DNA from: a bacterium
Lineage (GTDB): Bacteria > Latescibacterota > Latescibacteria > Latescibacterales > Latescibacteraceae
NCBI GenBank assembly: GCA_021372535.1
Contig: JAJFUH010000018.1
Location: forward strand, 1 to 64,000
Direction of reading: 5' to 3'
DNA: 64,000 nt
Shown: positions 36,282-46,130 of the stretch, piece by piece
How the letters are laid out: each line of letters begins with the position of its first letter
Numbering within the stretch: position 1 is the first letter of the stretch
Position numbers and translations under genes: made by a program
Notes under the pieces: model-generated
Told to the model about the DNA's origin: nothing
Seen by the model: the letters and a program-made list of their open reading frames with translations, nothing else
Databases searched by the model: none

Positions 36282-36980
36282 ATGATATTTACACAACCCC
36301 TCGTGCCGGGGATACTCGTCCGGCGGTATAAACGGTTTCTTGCGGATGTGGAACTCCCGGACGGCAGTGTGGTGACCGCCCACTGCGCCAACACGGGTTC
36401 AATGAAACAGGTTTCCGATCCCGGAAGCCCCGTCATGCTCACCACGGCAGACAACCCTGACCGCAAGACCAAATGGGACTGGCAGCTCATCATGGTCAAC
36501 GGACTCTGGGCAGGCATCAATACTTCGGTACCGAACATGCTCCTCCGCGAAGGATTCGAAACGGGACGTATCGACGTGTTCAGGGGATATGTTACTATCT
36601 CCATGGAAGTGAAATACGGGGAGCGGAATTCACGAGCGGACGCGGTGCTCAGCGGTCCGCACGACAAGCTTTTCGTCGAGGCGAAAAATGTGACGCTTGT
36701 GGAAAACCGCCGCGCGCTGTTTCCCGATGCGGTCACCGCGCGCGGGGCGAAACATCTCGAGGAGCTCGCCGCCATGGTCCGCCGGGGACACCGCGCCGCC
36801 ATGTTTTTCCTCTCACAGCGTATGGATTCCGACAGTATCGGTATCGCGGCAGATATCGACCGTGAATATGCGCGGGGAATCGAGCGAGCGATTGCCGGGG
36901 GAGTCGAGGTCATTGCCTGGCGGGCGAAGGTGACGGTAGAAGGAATAGAACTCGACAGCGAGTTGCCGTTTATTCTGTGA
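36282..36980 (+). CDS. sfsA: sugar fermentation stimulation protein homologue SfsA
   Basis: The 232-aa product has the SfsA pattern: VRRYKRFLADVELPDG, VTAHCANTGSM, SVPNMLLREGFETG, and the nuclease-like core SRADAVLSG with LFVEAKNVTLVE and FPDAVTARGAKHLEEL. E. coli SfsA is 234 aa. It carries a PD-(D/E)XK-like nuclease fold; its role is not well established. GGAG lies 5 bases before the ATG at 36282, and the longer upstream frame from 36141 lacks similarity to the family. Confidence 0.92.
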   Translation: MIFTQPLVPGILVRRYKRFLADVELPDGSVVTAHCANTGSMKQVSDPGSPVMLTTADNPDRKTKWDWQLIMVNGLWAGINTSVPNMLLREGFETGRIDVFRGYVTISMEVKYGERNSRADAVLSGPHDKLFVEAKNVTLVENRRALFPDAVTARGAKHLEELAAMVRRGHRAAMFFLSQRMDSDSIGIAADIDREYARGIERAIAGGVEVIAWRAKVTVEGIELDSELPFIL

Positions 36981-37003
36981 GCGTGTTAATAAAATGAATC
37001 CGG

Positions 37004-37190
37004 TTATTCAATGAGTGCATAAACATTAATTGATCGTACGAGTATTGTCATTCCCAAGAACGAAGTGAATTGGGAATCCAGTATTAACATCGCTCTATCA
37101 TGAGCATTAGATAATGGATTCCCGTTTTCACGGGAATGACACTTTAACGTGAAAAATCTGATTCGAAAGTTTTATGCACTCATTGAATAA
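37004..37190. mobile_element. 187-bp MITE-like element, copy 1
   Basis: Perfect 20-bp terminal inverted repeats (TTATTCAATGAGTGCATAAA) bound a non-coding body containing two internal hairpins (ATTCCCGT/ACGGGAAT and GGATTCCC/GGGAATCC-type arms). A diverged copy in the opposite orientation lies at 57776-57963. The structure fits a miniature inverted-repeat element or palindromic REP-like unit. No target-site duplication is clear. Confidence 0.75.
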
Positions 37191-37373
37191 TCAGATAAAA
37201 GAATTTTTTGCAGCTGCTGTGGGATATTTACTATTTCAACGAGGATTGCAGCCATAAATCAGAGAATAATAAAGAATTAAAAATCCTGCTGAAGTAATGA
37301 AACCGTAATCTCTCAGAGACGTTTAAAAAAAGCGATTCTTTGTGAAAAGTCTCTTGATTCCGTGGAGGTGCTT

Positions 37374-37961
37374 ATGAAAAAGAAAACAATAGCCATTATA
37401 AAGGTAATTGCGCAGGTAACTGTTTTAGCAGTGCTTATACTGTCGTTTCCGTATGCAGTCAAGTTATATGAAAAACACACGATTTATGATTTTCTCGTGA
37501 ACGATGCGCACGGAAAGGAAGTAAAGCTCGAACAATACCGGGGCGATGTCCTGCTGATAGTCAATGTGGCCACAGGATGCGGCCTGACTCCCCAGTTCCT
37601 CCAGCTTCAGAAGATATATGACACATACAGGGATAAGGGATTTTTTATTCTGGGCTTTCCCTCAAATTCTTTTAATCAGGAGCCGAGGACAAACGAACAG
37701 ATCCTGCTGTTCTGTTCCGATAATTTCCTGGTGAAATTTCCCATTTTCGAGCGGATCGACATAAAAGGGGAATTCCAGGCCCCCCTCTATAAATTTCTGA
37801 CGGAGAAAGAATCCGATCCGGAATTTTACGGGCCGATCCGGTGGAATTTCGATAAATTCCTGATCGGAAGAACGGGGAAGATACTGGCGCGTTTTGAACC
37901 CGCAAAAAAACCGGATGATCCCGAAATAATCGCCGCGATAGAAAAGGCGCTTGAGCAATAA
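37374..37961 (+). CDS. glutathione peroxidase-like protein, membrane-anchored or periplasmic
   Basis: The 195-aa product has an N-terminal hydrophobic segment (about 5-27) and a GPx domain: VNVATGCGLTPQF with the peroxidatic Cys at residue 69 (a Cys, not selenocysteine), FPSNSFNQEPRTNEQI and WNFDKFLIGRTG. It should reduce hydroperoxides with thioredoxin or glutathione. The start at 37374 follows GGAGG by 5 bases. Most GPx homologues are cytoplasmic, so the anchor is notable. No partner reductase is adjacent. Confidence 0.85.
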   Translation: MKKKTIAIIKVIAQVTVLAVLILSFPYAVKLYEKHTIYDFLVNDAHGKEVKLEQYRGDVLLIVNVATGCGLTPQFLQLQKIYDTYRDKGFFILGFPSNSFNQEPRTNEQILLFCSDNFLVKFPIFERIDIKGEFQAPLYKFLTEKESDPEFYGPIRWNFDKFLIGRTGKILARFEPAKKPDDPEIIAAIEKALEQ

Positions 37962-38005
37962 TCCGTATTATTCCGGATTCCTGATAAAACCTGAAAAATA
38001 CGGTA

Positions 38006-39247
38006 TCAGGACAACGGTTCTTCTCTCGGAACAAGCACATAGACATTGTCTCCCTCACGGACTTTTCCGGGGGTTTCAAGGCCGATCACGCTTCCCCGCG
38101 GAGCGGCCGTAACGGGAGTATCGTCTTCCGTCCTCAGTGAGGAGGCTCTGAACTCGACAACCCCCGTTGTGGGCCCCGTGATGAGCACCGTTTCACCCTG
38201 TTCCATGCCCCGCGCTTCGAGCCCGATATCTGCGGCGCCGGCTTTCGGATAGTAATTCAGCACTTTCCCCGTATAGGCCTTGACGACAGTGGCGAGATTG
38301 CCCTCTTCGCGGGCGATGTCTTCATCGGGGCGTTTCAGATAAAATCCGCTTGAGAAACCGCGGTGGAACACCCTCGCAAGCCTCTCTTTCAGATGTCCGG
38401 CAAGACGGCTGTCATACGAGCCGGCCAGCACGGCATCACGGGCTTCACGGTAGCACTCGACCGTGGTTTTGACATAGAGGGCATCACGCATTCTGCCCTC
38501 GATTTTAAAAGCGTTCACTCCCGCAGCCATGAGACGGTCAATAATATCGATAGCGCAGAGATCGCGGGCGCTCATGACAGTATGGCCGTCAAGCTCGAGT
38601 TCATGGCCATTCCGCTCGTCCACAACACGGTACCCTCTCCTGCATGGCTGGATGCAGTCGCCGCGGTTGGCGCTCCTCCCGTAAAGGAACTGGCTGGTCA
38701 GACACCTCCCGCTTACCGCGACACAGAGAGCGCCATGAACGAAACATTCGAATTCCATTCCCGATCCCTGCGAACGCACGGAGGATATGGTCATCCCGAT
38801 CTGTTCGAGGGACAACTCCCGGGCGAGCACGATACGACGGACACCCTGATCACCGTACCATCGCACAGCCCTTGAATTGGAAACCGAGGCCTGGGTGGAA
38901 AGATGCACGTTCAGCCCGCGTTCCAGCGCCATGCCCAGAACCGCCATATCCCACAGGATGACCGCATCCACACCGGCATCCGCGGTGCTGTCCAGAATGC
39001 TGCCGACATCATCGAGTTCATCATCGAACACGATTGTATTGAGAGCGCAGTAGAGTTTCACTCCGGCATCATGAGCCTGTCCGGTCATCTCTCTCAGCGC
39101 GGTCATGTCAATCCGTTCTGCTCCCGCGCGCATGTTGAAACCCTCGGCGCCCATATATACGGCATCGGCTCCGGCGGAAAGAGCCGCGGCAAAGCACTCC
39201 CTGCTTCCCGCAGGGGCAGCTATTTCGGGTTTTAAAGCCGTATTCAT
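38006..39247 (-). CDS. U32-family protein (peptidase U32 / RNA hydroxylation type)
   Basis: The 413-aa product shows EIAAPAGSRECFAAALSAGA, YMGAEGFNMRAGAE and the Cys-rich center ECFVHGALCVAVSGRCLTSQ with GDCIQPCR, whose four or so Cys probably hold an Fe-S cluster as in TrhP/RlhA/UbiU relatives. U32 proteins include tRNA and rRNA hydroxylation factors and proteins annotated as collagenases. Which branch this is cannot be decided here. AAAGGG precedes the ATG at 39247. Confidence 0.85.
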   Translation of the reverse strand: MNTALKPEIAAPAGSRECFAAALSAGADAVYMGAEGFNMRAGAERIDMTALREMTGQAHDAGVKLYCALNTIVFDDELDDVGSILDSTADAGVDAVILWDMAVLGMALERGLNVHLSTQASVSNSRAVRWYGDQGVRRIVLARELSLEQIGMTISSVRSQGSGMEFECFVHGALCVAVSGRCLTSQFLYGRSANRGDCIQPCRRGYRVVDERNGHELELDGHTVMSARDLCAIDIIDRLMAAGVNAFKIEGRMRDALYVKTTVECYREARDAVLAGSYDSRLAGHLKERLARVFHRGFSSGFYLKRPDEDIAREEGNLATVVKAYTGKVLNYYPKAGAADIGLEARGMEQGETVLITGPTTGVVEFRASSLRTEDDTPVTAAPRGSVIGLETPGKVREGDNVYVLVPREEPLS

Positions 39248-40008
39248 TGTCAGACCCTTTCGATTACCTTCTGTTTTCCACGGGTGTACAATTAACCTTT
39301 CATGGCAGGATACCGCAAGTATAAACTGCATTGTGTATTCGCATGTAATCAGCCCGATATGTTCGCGGATTTGTTTATATATTTTTTTATATCAGCCTTA
39401 CAGTGGTCAACCACGGGGGGGTGCTCCAACAATAAAAAATGCGTGAACCCATATTTCGTCTTGAATGATAGTCCGTTATGTGTTTGTGTATTTGTGATGA
39501 AATATCATCACGAATAATCCGGGTTTGAGATAATGCTGTTCACTTAAGAGCAATCTTTTATTAAAGTTAGAGGGGAAATATCCCCCTCGGCTTCGCCGTA
39601 GTCCAAAGGACAAGGGGGATATTATTTGAAGTTATACTGATTTCACTTAAGTGAACCGTATTGGGGTTTGAGAAGCCGGTGGAGATAACATTTTTCTTAC
39701 GGTACAGCACAGGTTGAGACATCTCTTTTAAGGGGTGCCGATTACATCCGATGAAAAAAACGGACAGGTCATGATTACCCTTGACAGCCGGAAACATTTT
39801 ACGTTTAATAATGTTTAAGAAAGGTCGCTTGACGAATCATCGGGCGCTAAAGCACGGTGATGGTCATTCGGGTACTGGTTTGAGGGCACGGTACGATAAG
39901 TAACGAGAAAAACTCTGGCCCGGTTTTGAACCGGAACAGAAAGGAGGTTTCTGGGTAACGCTTCACATGGGGCTTTTCATGTAGTACCAACATTGTGGAG
40001 GAATGCAG
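39248..40008. other. 760-base gap with shared repeats
   Basis: Contains a C/G-rich stem-loop (TATCCCCCTC near 39579 with AGGGGGATAT near 39613), the flanking CACTTAAG direct repeats at 39541 and 39647, and a strong AAAGGAGG site near 39940 not followed closely by a gene. No coding sequence is supported. It presumably holds the promoter of the MFS gene. Confidence 0.4.
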
Positions 40009-41277
40009 ATGGCTATTCAGAGTTTGAAAGAGTATTACAAGTACGATGTTTTTGCGTTTTTCAACGGTTTCGGGGGACCGTCCTGGGGAGGGCTGACATA
40101 CTTTATCGGTATCCCGGTTGCATACCTGACTTTTCTCGGTGCAAGCAAGATGCAGATCGGCCTCATCACCGCCATTTTCTGGGCAGGATTTGCGATACCC
40201 CAGGTATGGGCAGCCTACGCATCCGAGACAAAGCCCATCAAAAAGACGTTCATGGCCAAGGTGCTCATTTTCGGCGGATTGGCATGGCTTGTTCTGGGGA
40301 TAAACACATTCATCACAAAAGGAGCGAATCCTTCGTTATCGATCTGGCTGTTTCTCCTGTTGTTTGCCTGGTCATGTTCGCTTGCCGGCATGTTCATGCC
40401 CCCGAACTTCACACTGCTCTTTAAAATAATTCCGACCGAGCGGCTTGGTCAGCTCATTGGAATCGTCTTCGCAATTCAGTTCGGCGGAGTTGTTGCTGCA
40501 GGGCCGGTCATCACAAAAATCGGTACTGTTTACGGCGAACCGATAAACTATGCAATCCTGTTCTTTTTGACTTTTGCTGTCTCTGTCCTCATTGGAATAA
40601 TACTCCTTTCCATCAACGAACCGGAGGGCGAAAAGGTTGAGGGTTCACCTTCTCTCGGAGCGTATCTGGGCAAATGCATCAATGTATTCAAAACCGACAA
40701 GACACTCGCCAGGTTCCTTGTCGGAAAATGGATCATGAGCGGACACTATGTCATGATGGCTTTTCTGCTCGCATACCTTATTTCGGAACGCGGATTCGAT
40801 CCGATCAAGGCGGGCTGGTTCACCTCGCTCAACGCCCTGGGTCTCTTCATCGGCGGATTTACCATTACCAAGATCGCCGATATCTACGGCCCGAAATACA
40901 TGCTCCTGGTCTCTCATATCATCGCGATAATTTATACGGTTCTTGCGTGGCTCGTACCCTCGGGCGGTGCGGGGATCATCCTGGTCGCTTTTGTCATATC
41001 CGGTCTGGCCCAGATTTCCGATAATGTGGGCTATACCAACATGTGCCTGTTGTGCTGCCCGACGGTGGACAAATCGACCTATGTGGCAGTCACCAATGTC
41101 GGGGTCAACTTATTCACCGTTCCGCTCCCCATCATTCTCGGTCTTTTGATGGACAAGGGCATTCTGAACTACAACAGCACATTTACCATTGTTCTGGTCA
41201 TGATGGTTGCGGCGATTATTTTTATTCTTACCGTCATGAGAAATCCCAAGGCTTTTATCGATATGAAAGCCGGGGCA
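40009..41277 (+). CDS. MFS transporter
   Basis: The product, about 423 aa, has roughly 12 hydrophobic spans and an MFS layout of two six-helix halves with a loop (EPEGEKVEGSPSLG) between. It begins with a soluble stretch (IQSLKEYYKYDVFAFFN). I see no motif that tells the substrate. GGAGG lies 7 bases before the ATG at 40009; the ATG at 40003 is too near that site. It stands alone, closed by a terminator. Confidence 0.85.
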
Positions 41278-41304
41278 TAATACTCGATAAAAACGCTCAG
41301 TCAA

Positions 41305-41343
41305 TAAAAAACGGCTCCCGAATCAGCGGAGCCGTTTTTTTTT
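41305..41343 (+). terminator. terminator after the MFS gene
   Basis: AAAAAACGGCTCC and GGAGCCGTTTTTT form a stem with T-runs on both strands, so it may serve the minus-strand gene at 41369 too. Confidence 0.85.
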
Positions 41344-41368
41344 AGAGAATTTCCCGGTGTGCGGTATA

Positions 41369-42265
41369 TTACCGTCCGCCTCTGAGCAGGTATTCGAAAA
41401 ACTGCTGGGCTTTCCCGCCCGAGGGCCCGTTCATGAGAAGGTAGAGCCAGTCGCCGTTTTCCGCGATATAATTTTCCGACCGGTCGGCGTCGATGACGGT
41501 ATAATACGGGAGCGATTCGCCCGGCATGATAACCGGCTGGTTTTTGTGGCTGTTGATGTAGGAATTGACCGCGGAGAGTGTCTGGCTTCTCCCCACATAT
41601 CTCACCATTACAAAAATAACCGTGTCTCCATCGACCAGATACTCTGCGGCATCTCCCTCGACAGCGCCTCCGAGCTGCAGCTCATTGGCGAGCTCCGATG
41701 AAAACCCGAGGCTGAACGATTTTGGTCCGGCAAAATAAAACTCGGAATCCTTAACCCGTTGTGTTGTCGGAAGGACCTCGTATACATCGGGTTTTATCGT
41801 TTCGCCGGGCACCAGCCGCTCGATCCGTCTGGCAAGTTCTTGCGCACCGTCGATGCTGCTTCCCGACAAAGGCTGTATCAGCACGAGATACTTTCCTTTA
41901 TAAAATTCAATCGCTTTGTCGCTTTTACGGCCTGCATAACCGAGAGAAACCGGCTGGGAATCGGGAATATCGCTGCTCAGATAGGCTCCCATCGCCCCTT
42001 TCGATTTCGAAAAGGAGACCATCTCGACGTTGAACGTTTCCCCGTTTCCTTTAAACTCTGCAACCATGCAGGAATCGCAGGCGAATTCCACATAAATCGA
42101 GGCCAGGTCCGGTATGATATCGCCGATTCCGGTGGCGTCACATTCCCGCTCCACAGTGACCGTATAGTCGCTGACCGAATTGGCGACGGTCCTCATGCTT
42201 ACCGCGGCGGGGAAAAGACATCCGGCGATAAGAGGCAGGATTAATAAAAATATTATTTTTTTCAT
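41369..42265 (-). CDS. DUF6599-like lipoprotein
   Basis: The 298-aa product has a lipoprotein signal (LILPLIAGC) and a mixed alpha/beta body. Segments such as AMGAYLSSDIPDSQPVSLGYAG, read here as GAMGAYLSSDIPDS, and YFAGPKSFSLGF resemble DUF6599 proteins, whose activity is unknown. It has GAGGAGG just before the ATG. It probably faces the periplasm. Its neighbours are unrelated and oppositely oriented. Confidence 0.6.
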   Translation of the reverse strand: MKKIIFLLILPLIAGCLFPAAVSMRTVANSVSDYTVTVERECDATGIGDIIPDLASIYVEFACDSCMVAEFKGNGETFNVEMVSFSKSKGAMGAYLSSDIPDSQPVSLGYAGRKSDKAIEFYKGKYLVLIQPLSGSSIDGAQELARRIERLVPGETIKPDVYEVLPTTQRVKDSEFYFAGPKSFSLGFSSELANELQLGGAVEGDAAEYLVDGDTVIFVMVRYVGRSQTLSAVNSYINSHKNQPVIMPGESLPYYTVIDADRSENYIAENGDWLYLLMNGPSGGKAQQFFEYLLRGGR

Positions 42266-42404
42266 GGCGTTTCCTCCTCATTTTTTTCTGTTCAAAATGC
42301 GTCTGCTGTATTAATATAATAATATGACGCTCCAATACAACAAACGGTTAGTATCAATTATAACAAAAAATAACTACACTTATTGGTGAGGACTCATACA
42401 GGCT

Positions 42405-42818
42405 ATGGAATTGAGCAACAGGCAAAAATGGGTAATCGCAACCGGTATGGTGCTTGTTATTGTATTTATGATATGGACCGGCATTCAAAGACCACGGTCC
42501 GATCTTCCGAAACTCGACCCGTACAATTACCAGTCCGTCGGGCTTCATTTCACCTATGAAACCGGCGCCATTGTCAGACGGCTGGGGAAAATCGAGCGCC
42601 ATGAAGTCGTCGGGGACGGCGGGGGATCAGGCAGAGTCTCCTTTAACGTTTACAAGCTCTACGGAACCGAAAACATAGGAGTCTGTGAATTTACCCTCAG
42701 CAGACAAAAAGATGACACGTGGGTGGCCACCGATGCGCTCCTCACGATAAAGGGCATGGAATACAGGATTCCTATGAAAGGTCTGAAGGCCAGGAAAGTA
42801 TTAAAGATTTTCAAGTAA
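42405..42818 (+). CDS. small membrane-anchored protein of unknown function
   Basis: The 137-aa product has an N-terminal membrane segment (about 9-26, WVIATGMVLVIVFMIWTG) and a mainly beta-rich outer part with HFTYETGAIVRRLGKIE. I do not recognise a family. The start is ATG at 42405 with a weak upstream AGG-containing site. It lies between a DUF6599-like lipoprotein and the PtsN-like gene. Confidence 0.55.
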   Translation: MELSNRQKWVIATGMVLVIVFMIWTGIQRPRSDLPKLDPYNYQSVGLHFTYETGAIVRRLGKIERHEVVGDGGGSGRVSFNVYKLYGTENIGVCEFTLSRQKDDTWVATDALLTIKGMEYRIPMKGLKARKVLKIFK

Positions 42819-42963
42819 CTCTCTGCTGCCCGGCTTATCATAAGTGAGCCGCATACCCATACCGTCCTGAAACGGAAACGATCGTAGTTTTTACCCATAA
42901 TTATAACGGAGAAATCCGTCATAATAGGCAGATATATTCATTTTTTCGTGTGAGTGGTTGTGA

Positions 42964-43419
42964 ATGAAACGTATTGCCGAAATACTGGATGCCAGTCGAA
43001 TTCGCGATATCAAAGCCTCCACCAAGGACGAGGCGATTGTGGAACTCTGCGGCATGCTCAGGAATGCTCCCGAGGTGACCAATCTCGATAAATTTATTAC
43101 CGCCATTAAGTACCGTGAGGCAATCATGTCCACCGGTATAGGAATGGGGATTGCGATACCCCATTCCAAAACATCGGCGCTTCAGGATTTTGTCGCTGCG
43201 GTCGGACGGTCGAAGCAGGGGATCGATTTCGATGCCCTGGATGGTCTTCCTGTGCACATTATTATTCTCGTCGGATCATCCGATTCGCAGGCCGAGGAAT
43301 TTCTCAAGGTACTCGCCGAAATCGGCGCCTTTTTCAGCAATCCTGATAACAAGGACAGGTTTCTGAGTGCGCGGACACGGAAGAAGATGTTCGATGTGAT
43401 TGCAGGTGAAGAAGCCTGA
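42964..43419 (+). CDS. PtsN-like PTS EIIA domain protein
   Basis: The 151-aa product is a stand-alone EIIA of the fructose/nitrogen type, with TGIGMGIAIPHSKT containing the phosphorylatable His at residue 67. EIIA-Ntr proteins regulate nitrogen, potassium or metal responses. No HPr, EI or permease gene is nearby, so the phosphodonor is unknown. Confidence 0.88.
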   Translation: MKRIAEILDASRIRDIKASTKDEAIVELCGMLRNAPEVTNLDKFITAIKYREAIMSTGIGMGIAIPHSKTSALQDFVAAVGRSKQGIDFDALDGLPVHIIILVGSSDSQAEEFLKVLAEIGAFFSNPDNKDRFLSARTRKKMFDVIAGEEA

Positions 43420-43748
43420 ATCGGGATTTTCATGATTAAAGAAATCCGGGTAGTCCATTTCAATCGATCTGCATTCAGGCGCCCCGTAAAAAGCGTTGAA
43501 CCATGATTTTCATGATTTTTGGGATGGCCATGATTAAAGGAGGCCGGGCGACCTGTTTCAGTTCCGGTCATCCCGGTCTGATTTCCGCATAGTATGCTTT
43601 GATGCAGTTGAGTCTCTGCGCAGGGAGGACTGCATATTTATGATTGACTTCACCGCCACATACATATTTATTATGTAGTGTAAGTATTTGAGCCGTATTA
43701 CGGGTGTCAGGTTTATAATAATACTGCAGACCTGAGGGGGCGAGTCCA
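43420..43748. other. gap with imperfect repeat of a Fe/AT motif
   Basis: GATTTTCATGATTAAAG at 43428-43444 is echoed by similar text near 43503-43541 (ATTTTCATGATT, CCATGATTAAAGG). No gene is supported. The next gene has a weak GGGGG site before its GTG. Confidence 0.4.
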
Positions 43749-46130
43749 GTGAAACAACCGGAAGAAATCCTGAAAAATAATCCGGGCTCTATTATTTTTG
43801 CCCGTTATGCCGATTGGCTGGTGGGGGAGTTGAGAGGCGAAGAGGCGGTGGAAATTCTCAAGAAGGGAATCGAAGCCAATCCGTCATACGCTTTAGGGCA
43901 TTCCATGCTTGCACAGATACTTCATAAAAGAGAATTGTATGAAAAGGCTGCAAAGGAATGGGGAAAATCGCTCGATCTCGATCCCCAGAATCCCTCTGAT
44001 TTGCTTTGCCTGGGAAAGTACTATCTTCAAATAAATCAGCCGCAAAAAGCTAAAAAATATCTTACAGCCGCCGCCCGGTTCGAACCATCGGATGAAGAGG
44101 TTATCCAGATGCTCGAGCAGGCGGTTTCCAATTCCGGGGATGTCGATGATTTCGGGCTTTCCATGGAGACAGCCGGGGCATTATCGGTGGTTTTGGGTGA
44201 AAATGAAGCGATACCCGAAACCCTGACAATGGATACGGATGAAGCCTTTATGAACCAGGTTGAAGATGAACCGGTCGATATGGAAACCCTGATTCAGGAG
44301 ATGGCTGACACCGGAACTGAGCAGTCGACCGAAGAAGCCGGAGAAATCGATATACTGCCCCCGGAAGCTGCCGATCTGGCGGAATCCCCGGAAACGGCCG
44401 GTGATTTTCTGGCTGAGGATTTCGGAGTCGGCGGGTCCGGTTCGGAAACGCTTATGGCTGCAGGGCATGAAGACCTTGATATCGGCATGGAGGAGACCGA
44501 GAGCGAAGCTGTTGAATCCCTTCTGACCATTTCTTCGCATAAGGATGCGGTGACGGATACCTTTGAGGAAGAGGAGACGGAGGAACTCGCCCCGGAGGAT
44601 GAACTTGAAGAGCTTGAGCTTGAGGGCAGTGATATATTCGGGACAGGAACAGAGAAGGATGAGGAAAAAGCGGCCGCTGAGACTGCCGAAACCGTGAGCG
44701 ATGATTTTGAGTCCCTGCTCGGTTCTTTTTCCGGTGATGATATTGTCATAGAAGCTCCTGATGAGCCGGAGGACAGTGGAGAAAAGGCTGCGGAAGAAAA
44801 ACCCGCTTTTATCGAGGTGGATGAGGCGGAGGAAGAAGACATTGAATCTCTCGTCGAATCGTTTTCGAAAGAGGATATCGAAATAGAATCTCCCGAGGCT
44901 CCGGCTCCGGAAGCCGTGGATGATAGTCCCATGGGAAGACTGGAAGATTTCGGCGGCATCGAGATAGTGGATGAATCCGGAGAGGGGCTTTCGGAAAACC
45001 TGGAAACCGGCTCCGGTATCGTTCTCGATTTAGATGATACCGAAGAATATACTTCTTCGGTATTAAAAGCACTTGACGACGAGACGGTGGAACCGGTGCT
45101 CACCGCGGAAGAGCGCGCCGAACTGCTGGCGCTGGAGAAAACAACCGCGGAAGAAAGCGCGGATGAAATCGGTGCGGAAAAGGAAGAGATCGCCAGGGAC
45201 GCCGACTGGGATTCTCCTCTCAAGACACTGCTCGATGAGTATGAATCCTCCGATGAGACTGTGGAAGCCGATGAGGTGATTCCGACAGGTTTCTATGGAG
45301 AGCTGAGCAAGGAAGAAATCGATATTCTCAGCGAAAACGGGGTCGAAACCGAAGGAGTAAACAAGCTCGAGCTTGAAACCCGTGAAGGAATCGATTACTC
45401 GGATGTACTCGCCGAGGCTGCGGGGAAGACGGTTCCCGATATGGAGGCTGTTCTCGATGAAATCTATATCGAGGAAGACGCCGGAATCGGAGAGGATGAG
45501 GGAGCGACAGCCGGTGAGAAAGGCGCTCCGGGGATGATACTCGATATGACTCAGGTCGAGGCGACGGATACGATTCTGCTCGATGCATCCGATTTTCCGC
45601 TCGATGAAGAGCTTGTGATTTCGGAAGAGGAGCTTGCCGCCGAATCTCCCGACGAGGCAGACGAAACGGCGTCCTCGGCCATGATACCCGAAGAGCCTGC
45701 CGAAGCGGAAGACGAGGACTTCAAACGTGTCGAAGCCATTATTAAAAATATTCCCGACTTTGAAATACCGCTCGATGTTGAAGACGAGGAAGAATACGAT
45801 GTGAGCAGGTATTCCCTCGACACCCTGATGAATGAGTATAGGGAAACCCTCCAGGATACCGAACCATCGAGTACAGAGCCGGTAATGACGAAACCTGAAA
45901 ACGAGGGGAATTTTCCGGAAGATTACGATACTCCGGGCGAGTCCGGTAGCACTGTGGTGGAAAACGATGCAACCGCGACCATGGCTGAGATTTATGTTTC
46001 CCAGGGATTCATCAGCCGGGCTGTCGATATCTATAAAATCCTCGTTTCCGCACAGCCTGATAATGAACGTTTCAGGAAACGTCTGGAAGAATTGAACGAA
46101 ATGAGCGATCAACAGTCTGCCGATTCATGA
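43749..46130 (+). CDS. highly acidic TPR protein
   Basis: The 793-aa product has TPRs in its first 130 residues (YALGHSMLAQILHKRELYEK, NPSDLLCLGKYYLQINQPQK), a central stretch of about 600 residues rich in Glu, Asp, Ser and Ala of low complexity, and a C-terminal TPR-like helix pair (AEIYVSQGFISRAVDIYKIL). It has no signal peptide and is probably a cytoplasmic scaffold. FimV-like layout is a loose analogy. The start is GTG at 43749. The stop overlaps the next gene (ATGA). Confidence 0.7.
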   Translation: MKQPEEILKNNPGSIIFARYADWLVGELRGEEAVEILKKGIEANPSYALGHSMLAQILHKRELYEKAAKEWGKSLDLDPQNPSDLLCLGKYYLQINQPQKAKKYLTAAARFEPSDEEVIQMLEQAVSNSGDVDDFGLSMETAGALSVVLGENEAIPETLTMDTDEAFMNQVEDEPVDMETLIQEMADTGTEQSTEEAGEIDILPPEAADLAESPETAGDFLAEDFGVGGSGSETLMAAGHEDLDIGMEETESEAVESLLTISSHKDAVTDTFEEEETEELAPEDELEELELEGSDIFGTGTEKDEEKAAAETAETVSDDFESLLGSFSGDDIVIEAPDEPEDSGEKAAEEKPAFIEVDEAEEEDIESLVESFSKEDIEIESPEAPAPEAVDDSPMGRLEDFGGIEIVDESGEGLSENLETGSGIVLDLDDTEEYTSSVLKALDDETVEPVLTAEERAELLALEKTTAEESADEIGAEKEEIARDADWDSPLKTLLDEYESSDETVEADEVIPTGFYGELSKEEIDILSENGVETEGVNKLELETREGIDYSDVLAEAAGKTVPDMEAVLDEIYIEEDAGIGEDEGATAGEKGAPGMILDMTQVEATDTILLDASDFPLDEELVISEEELAAESPDEADETASSAMIPEEPAEAEDEDFKRVEAIIKNIPDFEIPLDVEDEEEYDVSRYSLDTLMNEYRETLQDTEPSSTEPVMTKPENEGNFPEDYDTPGESGSTVVENDATATMAEIYVSQGFISRAVDIYKILVSAQPDNERFRKRLEELNEMSDQQSADS

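Noticed and set aside
39297-39520. Short plus-strand frames upstream of the MFS gene
   Set aside because: No ribosome binding site, composition or similarity support; the region is repeat-rich non-coding DNA.
44294-45223. Serine-rich minus-strand frame opposite the acidic TPR gene
   Set aside because: The Ser richness mirrors GAA/GAG/GAT codons on the plus strand, where TPRs and a coupled downstream gene support the real frame.
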